Positions 39,082 to 47,339 of a stretch of 54,944 nucleotides of DNA are shown here, one piece after another; position 1 is the stretch's first letter, and the number at the start of each line of letters is the position of its first letter. The stretch lies in assembly GCA_964586175.1 (NCBI GenBank), contig CAZPGL010000009.1, positions 1 to 54,944 on the forward strand, read 5' to 3'. Both the position numbers and the translations under genes were made by a program. Source of the DNA: CAZPGL01 sp964586175 (lineage in GTDB: Bacteria; Actinomycetota; Acidimicrobiia; Acidimicrobiales; MedAcidi-G1). Below the pieces are notes generated by a model, which was not told where the DNA came from, did not search any database, and saw only the letters and a list, made by a program, of their open reading frames with translations.

Positions 39082-41433
39082 TCAGCGGCGAGGGACCCCA
39101 GCCGGCCAGTCCCCGGTCACCCCGGCCTCGCGCAATGCGGCCACGTCGGCCTCGTCGTACCCCAGGTCAGCCAGCACCCGGTCGGTGTGCTCACCCAGCA
39201 TCGGCGATGGCCCACCGTACGGTAGATGCGCTCCGTCGATCCGGTACGGGTACGAGTGGTACGGGGTCGCCCCAGTCAGGTCGTGGTCGATCCACTGGAA
39301 GAACCCCCGGTGGGCGTGTTGGGCCGACAGCGCGGTGTCGTTGGGATGCTCACACCAGGCCGAGGGCACGCCGGCCCGCCACAGCTTGTCGGCCGCGTCA
39401 CCTCCGGGCCGAACCACCGCCCACGCCTCGAGCACCGGATCGACGGCCGCGACGTCGTGACGGTCCAGCCCGTCGAGTTCGGAGACGACACCGCACAACG
39501 CCGACCACTGGGCGTCGCTCTCGACGCTGACGGCCAGCCACCGGTCGTCCTCGACGGTGGCGTACAGACGCTGGGGCGACGCCGACGTCGACCGGTTGCC
39601 CATCGGCCCCAACGTGGCACCGTGTGCCGACCACTCCACGACCTGCTCGGCCGACGACTGCAGGGCCGCCTCCATCAACGGCAACTCGATCATCTGGCCC
39701 TCTCCGCTGCGCTCCCGATCGGCCAGAGCCAGCAGCACCCCGAACGCCAGGTGCGAGGCCGCCAGGTAGTCGACCGGCCCCTGGGGGATCAGCAGCGGGC
39801 CGTCGGGATGCCCGGTGCGGTTGGCCAGACCCGCCACCTGCTCCATGGTCATGGCGAACCCGGTGCGGTCCCGCCACGGGCCGTCCAGCCCGAACGCCGG
39901 GGCCCGCACGAACACCGCCCGCGGGTTGCGGCCCTTGATCCAGTCCCAGGTGACGCCCCACTGCTCGGTGACCCGGGGGCTGAAGTTCTCGACGACCACG
40001 TCGGCGTCGTCGATCAGACGGCCCAGCACGTCGATGCCCTCAGGCCGGGTCAGGTCGAGGGTGACGGCCGTCTTGCCAACGTTGGCCCCGTGGTAACCGG
40101 GCGACCACTCCCAGAGCAGGTCGCGCTGCATGCCGCTGGCCCACCGCATGCCGTCCAGGCGCACGTGCGACTCGACCTTGACGACATCGGCGCCGAGGAC
40201 CCGCAGCATGTTGGTGGCGACCGGCCCGGCCCAGAACGCCGACAGGTCGACGATGCGCACGCCGCCCAGCGGCCGGTCGGGGTCGTCGCCGATCGTGGGG
40301 GCCGGCGCCGGGCCCGGCAGGTCGCCGGCTGCGCCGAGGGCCGGCGCCGCCCGCACCGGGGCCAGCACGCTGCTGCTGAACCGGTAGGGCGGGCGCGGCG
40401 CGCTGAAGCCCTCAGGGTGCTCACGGAAGGTCCCCCGCTCGACGAGGTGGTCGCGGGCCAGCAGGTCGGCGCCGTCGCCGACCGGGCCGACCGGGATCCG
40501 GAACGCCATCGCCAGCTCGACCAGCTCATCGACGGTTCGCTGCGAGGTGGCAGCCCGGATGCGAGCCCACACCTCGTCGCGGCGGGCCATACGCCCGTTG
40601 AAGCTGAGCAGCTCCTCGTCGTCGGCCCACTCGGGGGCCTCGATGACGACACAGAAGTCCTGCCACTGCTGGGCGGTGACACAGCAGAAACCGACCTGCC
40701 CGTCGGACGCCGGTTCGATGGACGGGATCATGCACGTGCGGGGCATGCGGAAGCCCGGGAAGAAGGCGTCGAAGATGGGCCGGTAGATCTGGAAGCAATG
40801 CATCATGGCTTCGTACTGGGAGACGTCGACGTGGGCGCCCCGCCCGGTCCGGACCGCAGCCAGGGTGGTGGCCAGCACCCCGGGGGCGGCCATGGCGGCA
40901 CCGATGAAGTCCCCCAGCTCACCACCCACCGACACCGGCTCCTCGCCGGGGAATCCTCGGAGTTCGGTCGACCCCACCAGGGCCTGGAGGATGAAGTCGT
41001 TCGCCGGCCGGCCGGCCCACGGCCCGTCAGCCCCGAACCGCGTGAGGGTGGCCACCACCAGCGACGGATCACCGGCCCGCAGGTCGGCAGCGGTGACGCC
41101 CAGCGCACTGGCCCGGGCCGGCGCGTGGTCGTCGATCACCAGATGGGCTTCGCCAACCAGGGCCAGCAGGTCGTCGCGGCCACCCGGGGCGTCGAGATCG
41201 ACCACCGTGCTGCGCTTGCCGGCATTCAGGTAGGCGAACCAGGGGCCGTGACCACCGTCGGCGACCGGAGTGCCCGAAGCGCTCCAACTCCGGTAGGCGT
41301 CACCGGCCGGCGACTCGACCTTCACCACGTCGGCGCCCGCGTCGACGAGCAGCTTGCCCACATAGGGGGCCATCACCTGGCTCCCCATCTCGACCACCCG
41401 GAGGCCGTCGAGCGGATGGCGTATCCCGGTCAC
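39082..41433 (-). CDS. two-domain CaiB/BaiF CoA-transferase-like protein
   Basis: A 783-aa tandem fusion of two class III CoA-transferase domains: residues about 1-400 (LDGLRVVEMGSQVMAPYVGKLLVDAGADVVKVESPAGD) and about 415-783 (LGGVRIVDLSAFWAGPVATNMLRVLGADVVKVES). Domain 1 keeps the catalytic-Asp region (RPANDFILQ); domain 2 has RTGFAMTMEQ with Ala at that position. The family includes CoA transferases and alpha-methylacyl-CoA racemases. It is the first gene of the operon with the hydratase and the retro-aldolase, so it probably activates or racemises the acyl-CoA they use. The start is the GTG at 41433, 6 nt after TACGGT; an open frame to 41622 is not conserved. Confidence 0.88.
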   Translation of the reverse strand: MTGIRHPLDGLRVVEMGSQVMAPYVGKLLVDAGADVVKVESPAGDAYRSWSASGTPVADGGHGPWFAYLNAGKRSTVVDLDAPGGRDDLLALVGEAHLVIDDHAPARASALGVTAADLRAGDPSLVVATLTRFGADGPWAGRPANDFILQALVGSTELRGFPGEEPVSVGGELGDFIGAAMAAPGVLATTLAAVRTGRGAHVDVSQYEAMMHCFQIYRPIFDAFFPGFRMPRTCMIPSIEPASDGQVGFCCVTAQQWQDFCVVIEAPEWADDEELLSFNGRMARRDEVWARIRAATSQRTVDELVELAMAFRIPVGPVGDGADLLARDHLVERGTFREHPEGFSAPRPPYRFSSSVLAPVRAAPALGAAGDLPGPAPAPTIGDDPDRPLGGVRIVDLSAFWAGPVATNMLRVLGADVVKVESHVRLDGMRWASGMQRDLLWEWSPGYHGANVGKTAVTLDLTRPEGIDVLGRLIDDADVVVENFSPRVTEQWGVTWDWIKGRNPRAVFVRAPAFGLDGPWRDRTGFAMTMEQVAGLANRTGHPDGPLLIPQGPVDYLAASHLAFGVLLALADRERSGEGQMIELPLMEAALQSSAEQVVEWSAHGATLGPMGNRSTSASPQRLYATVEDDRWLAVSVESDAQWSALCGVVSELDGLDRHDVAAVDPVLEAWAVVRPGGDAADKLWRAGVPSAWCEHPNDTALSAQHAHRGFFQWIDHDLTGATPYHSYPYRIDGAHLPYGGPSPMLGEHTDRVLADLGYDEADVAALREAGVTGDWPAGVPRR

Positions 41434-41439
41434 GTTCGC

Positions 41440-41445
41440 ACCGTA
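41440..41445 (-). promoter_or_regulatory. -10 box for leaderless CaiB operon
   Basis: TACGGT on the minus strand, 6 nt before GTG 41433 and 7 bp from the palindrome 41453-41471. Confidence 0.6.
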
Positions 41446-41452
41446 CCCCGGG

Positions 41453-41471
41453 ATCTGACACGCTGTCAGAT
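41453..41471. promoter_or_regulatory. palindromic operator between CaiB operon and LLM gene
   Basis: ATCTGACA-cgc-TGTCAGAT is a perfect 8-bp inverted repeat with a 3-nt spacer. It lies just upstream of the CaiB -10 box and 24 bp before the LLM start, so one dimeric repressor (TetR- or GntR-like) could shut off both directions. No such regulator gene adjoins it. Confidence 0.65.
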
Positions 41472-41494
41472 GCCCGGCCGCTGAAGGATCCTCC

Positions 41495-42481
41495 ATGCTC
41501 ACTGTCCGCTTCGACCTCCGCCTCGGACCCCAGACCACCGCCACGAGAGGCGAGCTGTACGCCGCGGCACTCGAGATGAGTGCCTGGGCGGAACGCAACG
41601 GTGTCGTCACCGTCATGTTCAACCAGCACCACGGCGCGTCCGACGGCTACCTGCCCTCCCCGATCACGATGGCCGCGGCCGCCGTGGCCCGCACCACCAC
41701 CCAGGCCTTCAACGTCGGCGCCCTCCTGTTGCTCATGTACGACCCGGTCAAGCTGGCCGAGGACATGGTGGTGCTCGACCACCTGTCGGGCGGGCGGGTG
41801 TCCTACACCATCGGCCTCGGCTACCGGCCCGAAGAGTTCGCCATGTTCGGGGTCGACCACGGCCGGCGGGGCGCCCTGCTCGAGGAACGCATCGGGGTGC
41901 TCCGGGCCTGCCTGGCCGGCACACCGTTCGAGTGGGAGGGCCGGAGCATCCACGTCACCCCGGCCCCGCTGACCCCGGGCGGGCCGATGCTCCTCTACGG
42001 CGGCGGTTCGACGGCGGCGGCCCGGCGGGCTGCCCGGCTCGGCATGCCCATGGCCCCCATGTCCTCCGACCCGGCCCTCGTCGACGCCTACGACGAGGAG
42101 GCCGCCCGGGTCGGCACGACCCCCGGCATGGTGTTCGGGCCAGCACCCGGCGCACCGATGACGGTGTTCGTCGCCGAGGACCCCGAACGGGCCTGGGCCA
42201 CGATGGGGCCACACCTCCTGCACGACGCGGCGATGTACCGCTCCTGGATGGGCGCCGACAGCGGTGCCGCCATCGCCACGGCCGCGACCACCGTCGAGGG
42301 CCTGGCGGCCGAACGGGGTGCGTACCGCATCGTCACCCCCGACGAGGCCGTCGACCTGATCGCCCGCTTCGGCTCCCTGTCGCTCCAGCCGCTGTGCGGC
42401 GGCCTTCCGCCCGACGAGGCCTGGTCGTCGCTGGAGCTCATCGAGCAACGGGTGCTGCCCGCGGTCGCTGCGGCGACCTGA
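41495..42481 (+). CDS. LLM-class flavin/F420-dependent oxidoreductase
   Basis: A 328-aa bacterial luciferase-like TIM barrel. NQHHGASDGYLPSPITMAAAAVARTTTQAFNVGALLLLMYDPVKLAEDMVVLDHLSGGRVSYTIGLGYRPEEF is typical of the LLM core. Many actinobacterial members use F420, but FMN use cannot be excluded. GAAGGA lies 6 nt before ATG 41495. It faces the CaiB operon across the palindrome, so it may act on the same substrate class. It ends 3 nt before the convergent DUF2079 stop. Confidence 0.9.
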   Translation: MLTVRFDLRLGPQTTATRGELYAAALEMSAWAERNGVVTVMFNQHHGASDGYLPSPITMAAAAVARTTTQAFNVGALLLLMYDPVKLAEDMVVLDHLSGGRVSYTIGLGYRPEEFAMFGVDHGRRGALLEERIGVLRACLAGTPFEWEGRSIHVTPAPLTPGGPMLLYGGGSTAAARRAARLGMPMAPMSSDPALVDAYDEEAARVGTTPGMVFGPAPGAPMTVFVAEDPERAWATMGPHLLHDAAMYRSWMGADSGAAIATAATTVEGLAAERGAYRIVTPDEAVDLIARFGSLSLQPLCGGLPPDEAWSSLELIEQRVLPAVAAAT

Positions 42482-42484
42482 CCG

Positions 42485-43960
42485 TCACCCCGAGCCCGTC
42501 CGTCGGGCCACCAGGATCCGCTGCTCGTCGCTGACCACCGACCAGGCCTCGTCGGCCAGCACGGTCCCGTGCAGCAGGTGACGGTCGTGATCGTTGATGT
42601 AGGCCGTGTCCACCACCAGCCAGGACACGTCGGCCGGGTCGGGGGGCCGCTCCAACCCGACCCCCCAGTTGGACGGCACCCACGGGTTCGGGAAGGTGTA
42701 CACGTGCTCCCGGTGGGACAGGTGGGCGACCATCAGGTAGCTGGCGCTCACCCCGGCGCCGTCGGGCACCATGGCCACCGCCCGCTCCTGCACCTCGTAG
42801 CGGGGCGAGTCGAAGCGGGGCCAATGGCCGTCGTCGAACCGCTCGCCGTACCAGGCGATGCCCCACGCCATCGACGTGGCCAGGGCCGACACCAGCACCA
42901 GCCCGACGAGGAACCTCCGTACGTCGGCACGGGTCGGGCGGGCCACCCCGTGGACCATGGCGATGGTGGCTCCGGCCAGCGGCAGCGCCGCGTAGTAGGT
43001 GTCCACCCTCCACGAGTAGAGCGGGAAGGCCAGCAGGTTGAGCACGGCGCTGGCCCCGCCGATCAGCCACGTGCCCGGGGCCAGCAGCGGCGCGAACCCG
43101 TAGGGGGCGAGCAGGTCCCGGAAATACCCGAAGGCGTCGGACGTCCCGAGCCACCGCAGGATGGCGGTCGGGTTGGTGATCGCCGTGTCGACGAGACCCC
43201 ACACGCCGTCACCCAGGTGCCCGTAATGGCCGAGGTAGAACGTGCCGGCCGGAGAGCGGGCCGGGATGATGACCCACACCACCAGGGCCATCCACGACAC
43301 CGCTGCCCCGAAGGTGGCGAGCCCCCGGCGGCGCTCGCCGCGCCACGCCACCACCAGCCCCATCATCGCCACGACGACGGCCACGTCCTCCTTCCAGGCC
43401 ACGGCCAGCACCGCCCACCAGGCGAAGGCCCGCCACCGCTGCTCGGAGGCGGCCAGCCAGGCGCAAAGCAGCGGGGTCACCGCCATCACCTCGGGATGGA
43501 AGGTGGCGTGGGTCATCCACTGGGTGGAGAAGTGGAGCAGGTAGGCGACGGCCAGGGCCACCGCCGGCCACTCCGCGTCGAGCAGACGGCGGGCCAGCCG
43601 GAACACCGGCACCGCCCCCAGGGCGACCGACGCCGCCATGACCGAGTTGAGGAACGTCGGTCCGGCACCCAGCCAGGAGAACGGGGCGAACAGCACCAGG
43701 GCCGGGGTGGCGTGGAACCCGAACACGTCCAACCCGCGGATGGTGTTGAAGGTGTGCCCGCGGGCCAGCAGCCACACCGACTGGTCCCAAATGCCGAGGT
43801 CGTAGTCGAAGGTGCCGAACCGGTCGTGGCGCAGCTCCAGATGGCGGGCGAAGAACACGTAGAAGACCACCACCCCGGCGGCCAGCACCAGCCGCGGGCC
43901 GTGGCGTCGGACGAAACCCGCCACGCCTGTCACGCCGGTCACGCCGGCCATGTCGTCCAT
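42485..43960 (-). CDS. DUF2079 polytopic membrane protein
   Basis: A 491-aa membrane protein with about ten to twelve hydrophobic helices. RFGTFDYDLGIWDQSVWLLARGHTFNTIRGLDVFGFHATP near residue 50 is the DUF2079 signature, related to GT-C glycosyltransferases with a charged DxD-like first loop. The C-terminus (about 390-491) is a soluble domain. It may be a lipid-linked sugar transferase; not proven. The start is uncertain: the ATG at 43960 is the first of several in-frame ATG/GTG codons inside a 9-bp repeat array. No -10 box fits tightly. Confidence 0.82.
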   Translation of the reverse strand: MDDMAGVTGVTGVAGFVRRHGPRLVLAAGVVVFYVFFARHLELRHDRFGTFDYDLGIWDQSVWLLARGHTFNTIRGLDVFGFHATPALVLFAPFSWLGAGPTFLNSVMAASVALGAVPVFRLARRLLDAEWPAVALAVAYLLHFSTQWMTHATFHPEVMAVTPLLCAWLAASEQRWRAFAWWAVLAVAWKEDVAVVVAMMGLVVAWRGERRRGLATFGAAVSWMALVVWVIIPARSPAGTFYLGHYGHLGDGVWGLVDTAITNPTAILRWLGTSDAFGYFRDLLAPYGFAPLLAPGTWLIGGASAVLNLLAFPLYSWRVDTYYAALPLAGATIAMVHGVARPTRADVRRFLVGLVLVSALATSMAWGIAWYGERFDDGHWPRFDSPRYEVQERAVAMVPDGAGVSASYLMVAHLSHREHVYTFPNPWVPSNWGVGLERPPDPADVSWLVVDTAYINDHDRHLLHGTVLADEAWSVVSDEQRILVARRTGSG

Positions 43961-43984
43961 GTCGTCTGTGTCGTCTATGTCGGA
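43922..43984. repeat. seven 9-bp tandem units over the DUF2079 start
   Basis: Seven consecutive 9-mers: CACGCCTGT, CACGCCGGT, CACGCCGGC, CATGTCGTC (twice), TGTGTCGTC, TATGTCGGA. On the minus strand they encode a three-residue periodic tract (Asp-Asp-x, then Gly-Val-x) and several possible start codons. They end 16 bp before the -10 box of the divergent small membrane gene. Confidence 0.75.
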
Positions 43985-44000
43985 CCGCTCCGGGACGCCG

Positions 44001-44006
44001 TATCGT
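44001..44006 (+). promoter_or_regulatory. -10 box for leaderless small membrane gene
   Basis: TATCGT ends 8 nt before GTG 44015. Confidence 0.6.
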
Positions 44007-44014
44007 GCCCTGTC

Positions 44015-44209
44015 GTGTACGTCGCCACCCTGGTCGGGATCGCCGGCCTCGTCGTCGGCCTGCTGGTCGCCTGGCCGGTACTGGTCGCCCTGTCGGCGAT
44101 CTTCACCGTCGTCCAGGTGGCCATGATCGGCGCCCGAACGGCGGTCCAGCGCAACGACCGCCGCATGGCCGAGCGCCTGGCCGAGAAGCGGGCCCGCCAC
44201 GGCGACTGA
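44015..44209 (+). CDS. small membrane protein
   Basis: A 64-aa protein with one long or two short hydrophobic helices (about residues 3-40: VATLVGIAGLVVGLLVAWPVL and onward) and a basic, helical C-terminus (TAVQRNDRRMAERLAEKRARHGD) that would stay in the cytosol. The GTG start at 44015 is supported only by the TATCGT box and typical codon use. Family not recognised. Divergent from DUF2079. Confidence 0.65.
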   Translation: MYVATLVGIAGLVVGLLVAWPVLVALSAIFTVVQVAMIGARTAVQRNDRRMAERLAEKRARHGD

Positions 44210-44228
44210 CCCCGACCGTCAAGCTGGT

Positions 44229-44663
44229 TCACCCGTCGTCGGGCCGCAGCGCCTCAGCGGCCACCATGGGGTTCAGGTACTCGGTGACCCCGCAGATGCG
44301 CCCGTCCCGGAACCGCCACAGGCCGATGTACGTGTTGCGGTAGGGCTTGCCGGTCGGTGCGGCATGTCCGTCGCTCGTGTATTCGGCCACCAGCAGGTCG
44401 GGATCGATGCACTCGTGGACCCGCTCCAGCCGGAGGCGGAACACGAAGGTGCCCAGCCGGGGGGTGACGTAGGCCATGACCTCGGCCCGTCCCTCGAGCC
44501 GCTGGGGCGGATCGGCGAACGGCAGCTCGAGCACGTAGTCGTCGGTGTAGGCGTCGGCCAGGGTCGGATCGCCGGTGCCGATGGCCACCATGACCCGCTC
44601 CAGGAGGGCCCGGTTGGCCGCCCGTCGGGCCGCATCGTCCAACTGCGGGTCGTCGCCGCTCAC
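44229..44663 (-). CDS. SnoaL-like / nuclear transport factor 2 fold protein
   Basis: A 144-aa cone-shaped alpha+beta (NTF2-like) protein. ANRALLERVMVAIGTGDPTLADAYTDDYVLELPF and LEGRAEVMAYVTPRL are typical of SnoaL-like/limonene-epoxide-hydrolase relatives; YRNTYIGLWRFRDGRICGVTEYLNPMVAAEAL closes the fold. Could be an isomerase, hydrolase or binding protein. The start GTG 44663 is set by TAGGGT 7 nt upstream, sharing a short divergent region with the DUF1214 gene. Confidence 0.85.
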   Translation of the reverse strand: MSGDDPQLDDAARRAANRALLERVMVAIGTGDPTLADAYTDDYVLELPFADPPQRLEGRAEVMAYVTPRLGTFVFRLRLERVHECIDPDLLVAEYTSDGHAAPTGKPYRNTYIGLWRFRDGRICGVTEYLNPMVAAEALRPDDG

Positions 44664-44670
44664 GGACCGG

Positions 44671-44676
44671 ACCCTA
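44671..44676 (-). promoter_or_regulatory. -10 box for leaderless SnoaL-like gene
   Basis: TAGGGT on the minus strand, 7 nt before GTG 44663. Confidence 0.6.
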
Positions 44677-44711
44677 GAGCACCGGAGTCGATCGGAGCCG
44701 GGCCGGTGCCC

Positions 44712-44717
44712 TACGGT
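44712..44717 (+). promoter_or_regulatory. -10 box for leaderless DUF1214 gene
   Basis: TACGGT ends 8 nt before ATG 44726; 35 bp separate it from the divergent -10 box. Confidence 0.6.
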
Positions 44718-44725
44718 CCACCGCC

Positions 44726-45913
44726 ATGGAGGACCGGCTCCGCTCGGGTGCGCTGTTCGACGAGGTCGTCGAGGCCTGGCGGCGGCTGGGACGACTCGTC
44801 TACGACGACACGGCGGTCGGCCCCGACTCCCTCGAACGGGCCACCGGGCTCGCCTACCTCACCCGGTACCTGACCGCCGGAGCCACCCTGGCCATGGAGC
44901 TGGCCGACCCCGACTACCCGTACTTCGACCGCTGGGCCGACCGGGCGTACACGTGGGGGGTCGACTCGCCGGACGGCATCTACTCGTTCGCGGCCGTCCG
45001 GGGCGACGCCGTCTACCGCATCCACGGTGATCGGGGCACCGCCCACCAGTTCGACCTCGAGGTCCACTCGCCCCACTTCGCCAACGCCCCCCGGTACCGC
45101 CGCACCGGCAACCTGCGCTTCACCGACATCGTCACCGACGCCGACGGTTCGGTCGAGATCACCCTCAGCCCCGAACCGGCCCCCGACGGCGCGGCCAACT
45201 GGGTGCAGCTCGACGAGCACGCCGGCTCGGTGTGCATCCGGCAGTTCTTCGCCGACTGGGAGACCGAGCGCAAGGCGTCGCTGGTCATCGAACGGGTCGG
45301 CGCCACGTACCCCCCGCCCCCCGAGTCGCCCGACGCCGTCGTCGACCGGGCCGAGCTGCTGATCCGGTGGATGGACCAGGCCGGCACCTTCTGGGACGAC
45401 GCCCTCCGGGCCTTCGCCACCGAACCCAACACCATCACCTTCGTCCCACCGGCCGAATCCGACTGGGGTGGGCACGGCGGCCTGGCCTACGGCTTCGGCA
45501 TGCTCGAGATCGGCCCCGACGAGGCGGCGATCATTGAGGTCACCCCGCCCGACTGCCATCTGTGGAGCTTCCAGTTGGCCAGCATCTACTGGGAGTCCAT
45601 GGACTGGTGGCGCCGGCAGTCGTCGCTGAACCACCATCAGGCGGTACTCGACGACGATGGCGTGTTCCGTGCCGTGGTCGCCCACCGGGATCCCGGTGTC
45701 CACAACTGGCTGGACGCCGCCGGGTTCTCCCAGGTGACGGTGATGGGCCGCTGGCTCCACGCCACCGAGTTCCCCCGACCCGAGGTCACGGTGATCCCCG
45801 TCGACGACGTGGTCGACCACCTCCCGGCGTCGACGCTGCTCGTCGGCCCGGCGGAACGCTCCGAGACGATTCGCCGCCGTCAGGCGGCGGCGCAGCGGTT
45901 GCTCGGCCTGTAG
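44726..45913 (+). CDS. DUF1214-domain protein
   Basis: A 395-aa soluble protein. The C-terminal half matches DUF1214-type sequences: PPDCHLWSFQLASIYWESMDWW, LNHHQAVLDDDGVFRAVVAHRDPGVHNWLDAAG and GRWLHATEFPRPEVTVIPVDDV. The N-terminal helical part (DEVVEAWRRLGRLVY...LTRYLTAGATLAMELADPDYPYF) is shared by actinobacterial members. Function unknown; no catalytic motif is recognised. It is divergent from the SnoaL-like gene and convergent with the GNAT gene 4 nt away. Confidence 0.82.
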   Translation: MEDRLRSGALFDEVVEAWRRLGRLVYDDTAVGPDSLERATGLAYLTRYLTAGATLAMELADPDYPYFDRWADRAYTWGVDSPDGIYSFAAVRGDAVYRIHGDRGTAHQFDLEVHSPHFANAPRYRRTGNLRFTDIVTDADGSVEITLSPEPAPDGAANWVQLDEHAGSVCIRQFFADWETERKASLVIERVGATYPPPPESPDAVVDRAELLIRWMDQAGTFWDDALRAFATEPNTITFVPPAESDWGGHGGLAYGFGMLEIGPDEAAIIEVTPPDCHLWSFQLASIYWESMDWWRRQSSLNHHQAVLDDDGVFRAVVAHRDPGVHNWLDAAGFSQVTVMGRWLHATEFPRPEVTVIPVDDVVDHLPASTLLVGPAERSETIRRRQAAAQRLLGL

Positions 45914-45917
45914 GCGC

Positions 45918-46352
45918 TCAAGCCCCGAGGTCGAGGCGGTACACGTTCGTGGCCCGCTCCTCGAATCCCAGCCGCTGGTAGAGCCGGTTGGCGGCCTCGC
46001 GGGACGGTCGCGACGTGAGGTCGACGGTGGTGGCACCGGCATCGGACGCCCGGTCGATGGCGGCCCGGTTCAACGCCTCACCGACCCCGCGGCCACGCGC
46101 CGACCCATCCACCACGACGTCCTCGATCCAGGCCCGCAGCCCGGTGGGGATGCGGAACAGGGCGAGGGTGAGGCTCCCGACGATCTCGCCGTCGACCTCG
46201 GCGACGAACAGCACCGACGCCTCGGCGGCGACGATGTCGGACAGAGCGCCGGCGTCGGGCGGCGGGTTGGACCTCGACAGTTGGGGAATGAGCCGCGCCA
46301 TGGCCGCCACGATCCGCTCGTCGACCTCATTCACCTCACGGATCTCGACCAC
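45918..46352 (-). CDS. GNAT family N-acetyltransferase
   Basis: A 144-aa acetyltransferase. WIEDVVVDGSARGRGVGEALNRAAIDRA is motif A with the R-G-R-G-V-G acetyl-CoA loop (about residues 73-100). SREAANRLYQRLGFEERATNVYRLDL is motif B. Substrate unknown. The GTG at 46352 is chosen: TACACT lies 7 nt upstream and the GNAT fold begins immediately after. A much longer open frame upstream is rejected. Confidence 0.9.
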   Translation of the reverse strand: MVEIREVNEVDERIVAAMARLIPQLSRSNPPPDAGALSDIVAAEASVLFVAEVDGEIVGSLTLALFRIPTGLRAWIEDVVVDGSARGRGVGEALNRAAIDRASDAGATTVDLTSRPSREAANRLYQRLGFEERATNVYRLDLGA

Positions 46353-46359
46353 GGCGCCG

Positions 46360-46365
46360 AGTGTA
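46360..46365 (-). promoter_or_regulatory. -10 box for leaderless GNAT gene
   Basis: TACACT on the minus strand, 7 nt before GTG 46352. Confidence 0.55.
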
Positions 46366-46411
46366 GATCGGCATCGCCGGCCGACCGGAGCGCGCGCCCC
46401 CTGGGTCCCGC

Positions 46412-46417
46412 TAGCCT
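46412..46417 (+). promoter_or_regulatory. -10 box for leaderless PAC2 gene
   Basis: TAGCCT ends 8 nt before ATG 46426. Confidence 0.6.
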
Positions 46418-46425
46418 CCGCAGCA

Positions 46426-47322
46426 ATGACCCGACCCGAGCTTCCCGACTTCTCCGACGCTCCGCATCTGCGCTGGACCGGGGACGTCGACATCGAGGCA
46501 CCGGTCCTGCTGGCCGCCTTCGAGGGCTGGAACGACGCCGGCGAGGCTTCCAGCACCGCAGCCCGATACCTCCGTGACCACTTCGCCTCCGAGGCGGTGG
46601 CCACCATCGAGGCCGAGGACTTCTTCGACTTCACCGTCGCCCGGCCGTTCGTGCGCCTCGACGAGGATGACCGACGGATCATCGAATGGCCGACCACCAC
46701 CCTGTACACGGCGCAGGTGCCGGGCTGCGACCACGACCTGGCCACCCTCATCGGCCACGAGCCGCAGTTGCGGTGGCGGACCTTCGCCGACCACGTGCTG
46801 GAGGTCGCCCAGGCGGTCGGCGCCCAACGGGTCATCACCCTCGGCGCCCTGCTGGCCGACGTACCCCACACCCGGCCGGTACAGGTCTACGGCAGCACCA
46901 ACGACCACGACCTGGCCCAACGTCTGGCCCTCACCCCGTCCAGCTACGAGGGGCCGACCGGCATCGTGGGCGTGCTGGCCAGCCGTCTACGGGACGCCGG
47001 CATGCCGATCGCCTCGTTCTGGGCAAGCGTTCCGGCCTACGTGTCGAACGCCCCATCCCCCAAGGCGGCCCTGGCCCTCGTCAACCGGATCTGCGACGTG
47101 CTGGACCTGTCCATCACGTGCACCGACCTCGAGATCGCCAGCGCGGCCTACGTCCGCCAGGTCAGCGACGTCATCGCCGAGGACGAGGACACCGCCGACT
47201 ACGTCGAGCAACTCGAGACCGACTTCGACGAGGAGGCCGAGGCATCGGGCATCGCCGACAACCCGGACCGCCTGGTCGCCGAAGTCGAGGACTTCCTGAG
47301 GAACCACCCCGGCCAGGCCTGA
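46426..47322 (+). CDS. PAC2 (proteasome assembly chaperone) family protein
   Basis: A 298-aa PAC2-fold protein. APVLLAAFEGWNDAGEASSTAARYL opens the domain near residue 25, VITLGALLADVPHTRPVQVYG and PTGIVGVLASRLRDAGMPIASFWASVPAYVSNAPSPKAALALV are the central signature, and a highly acidic helix (about 245-290) ends it. PAC2 proteins occur in actinobacteria with 20S proteasomes and outside them; a chaperone role here is inferred only from the fold. Proteasome genes are not in the window. Confidence 0.9.
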   Translation: MTRPELPDFSDAPHLRWTGDVDIEAPVLLAAFEGWNDAGEASSTAARYLRDHFASEAVATIEAEDFFDFTVARPFVRLDEDDRRIIEWPTTTLYTAQVPGCDHDLATLIGHEPQLRWRTFADHVLEVAQAVGAQRVITLGALLADVPHTRPVQVYGSTNDHDLAQRLALTPSSYEGPTGIVGVLASRLRDAGMPIASFWASVPAYVSNAPSPKAALALVNRICDVLDLSITCTDLEIASAAYVRQVSDVIAEDEDTADYVEQLETDFDEEAEASGIADNPDRLVAEVEDFLRNHPGQA

Positions 47323-47339
47323 CGCTCAGCCCGCCGGCG

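Noticed and set aside
42569..44209. 546-aa plus-strand open frame
   Set aside because: Only its last 64 codons (from GTG 44015) look like protein and have a promoter; the rest is antisense to the DUF2079 gene.
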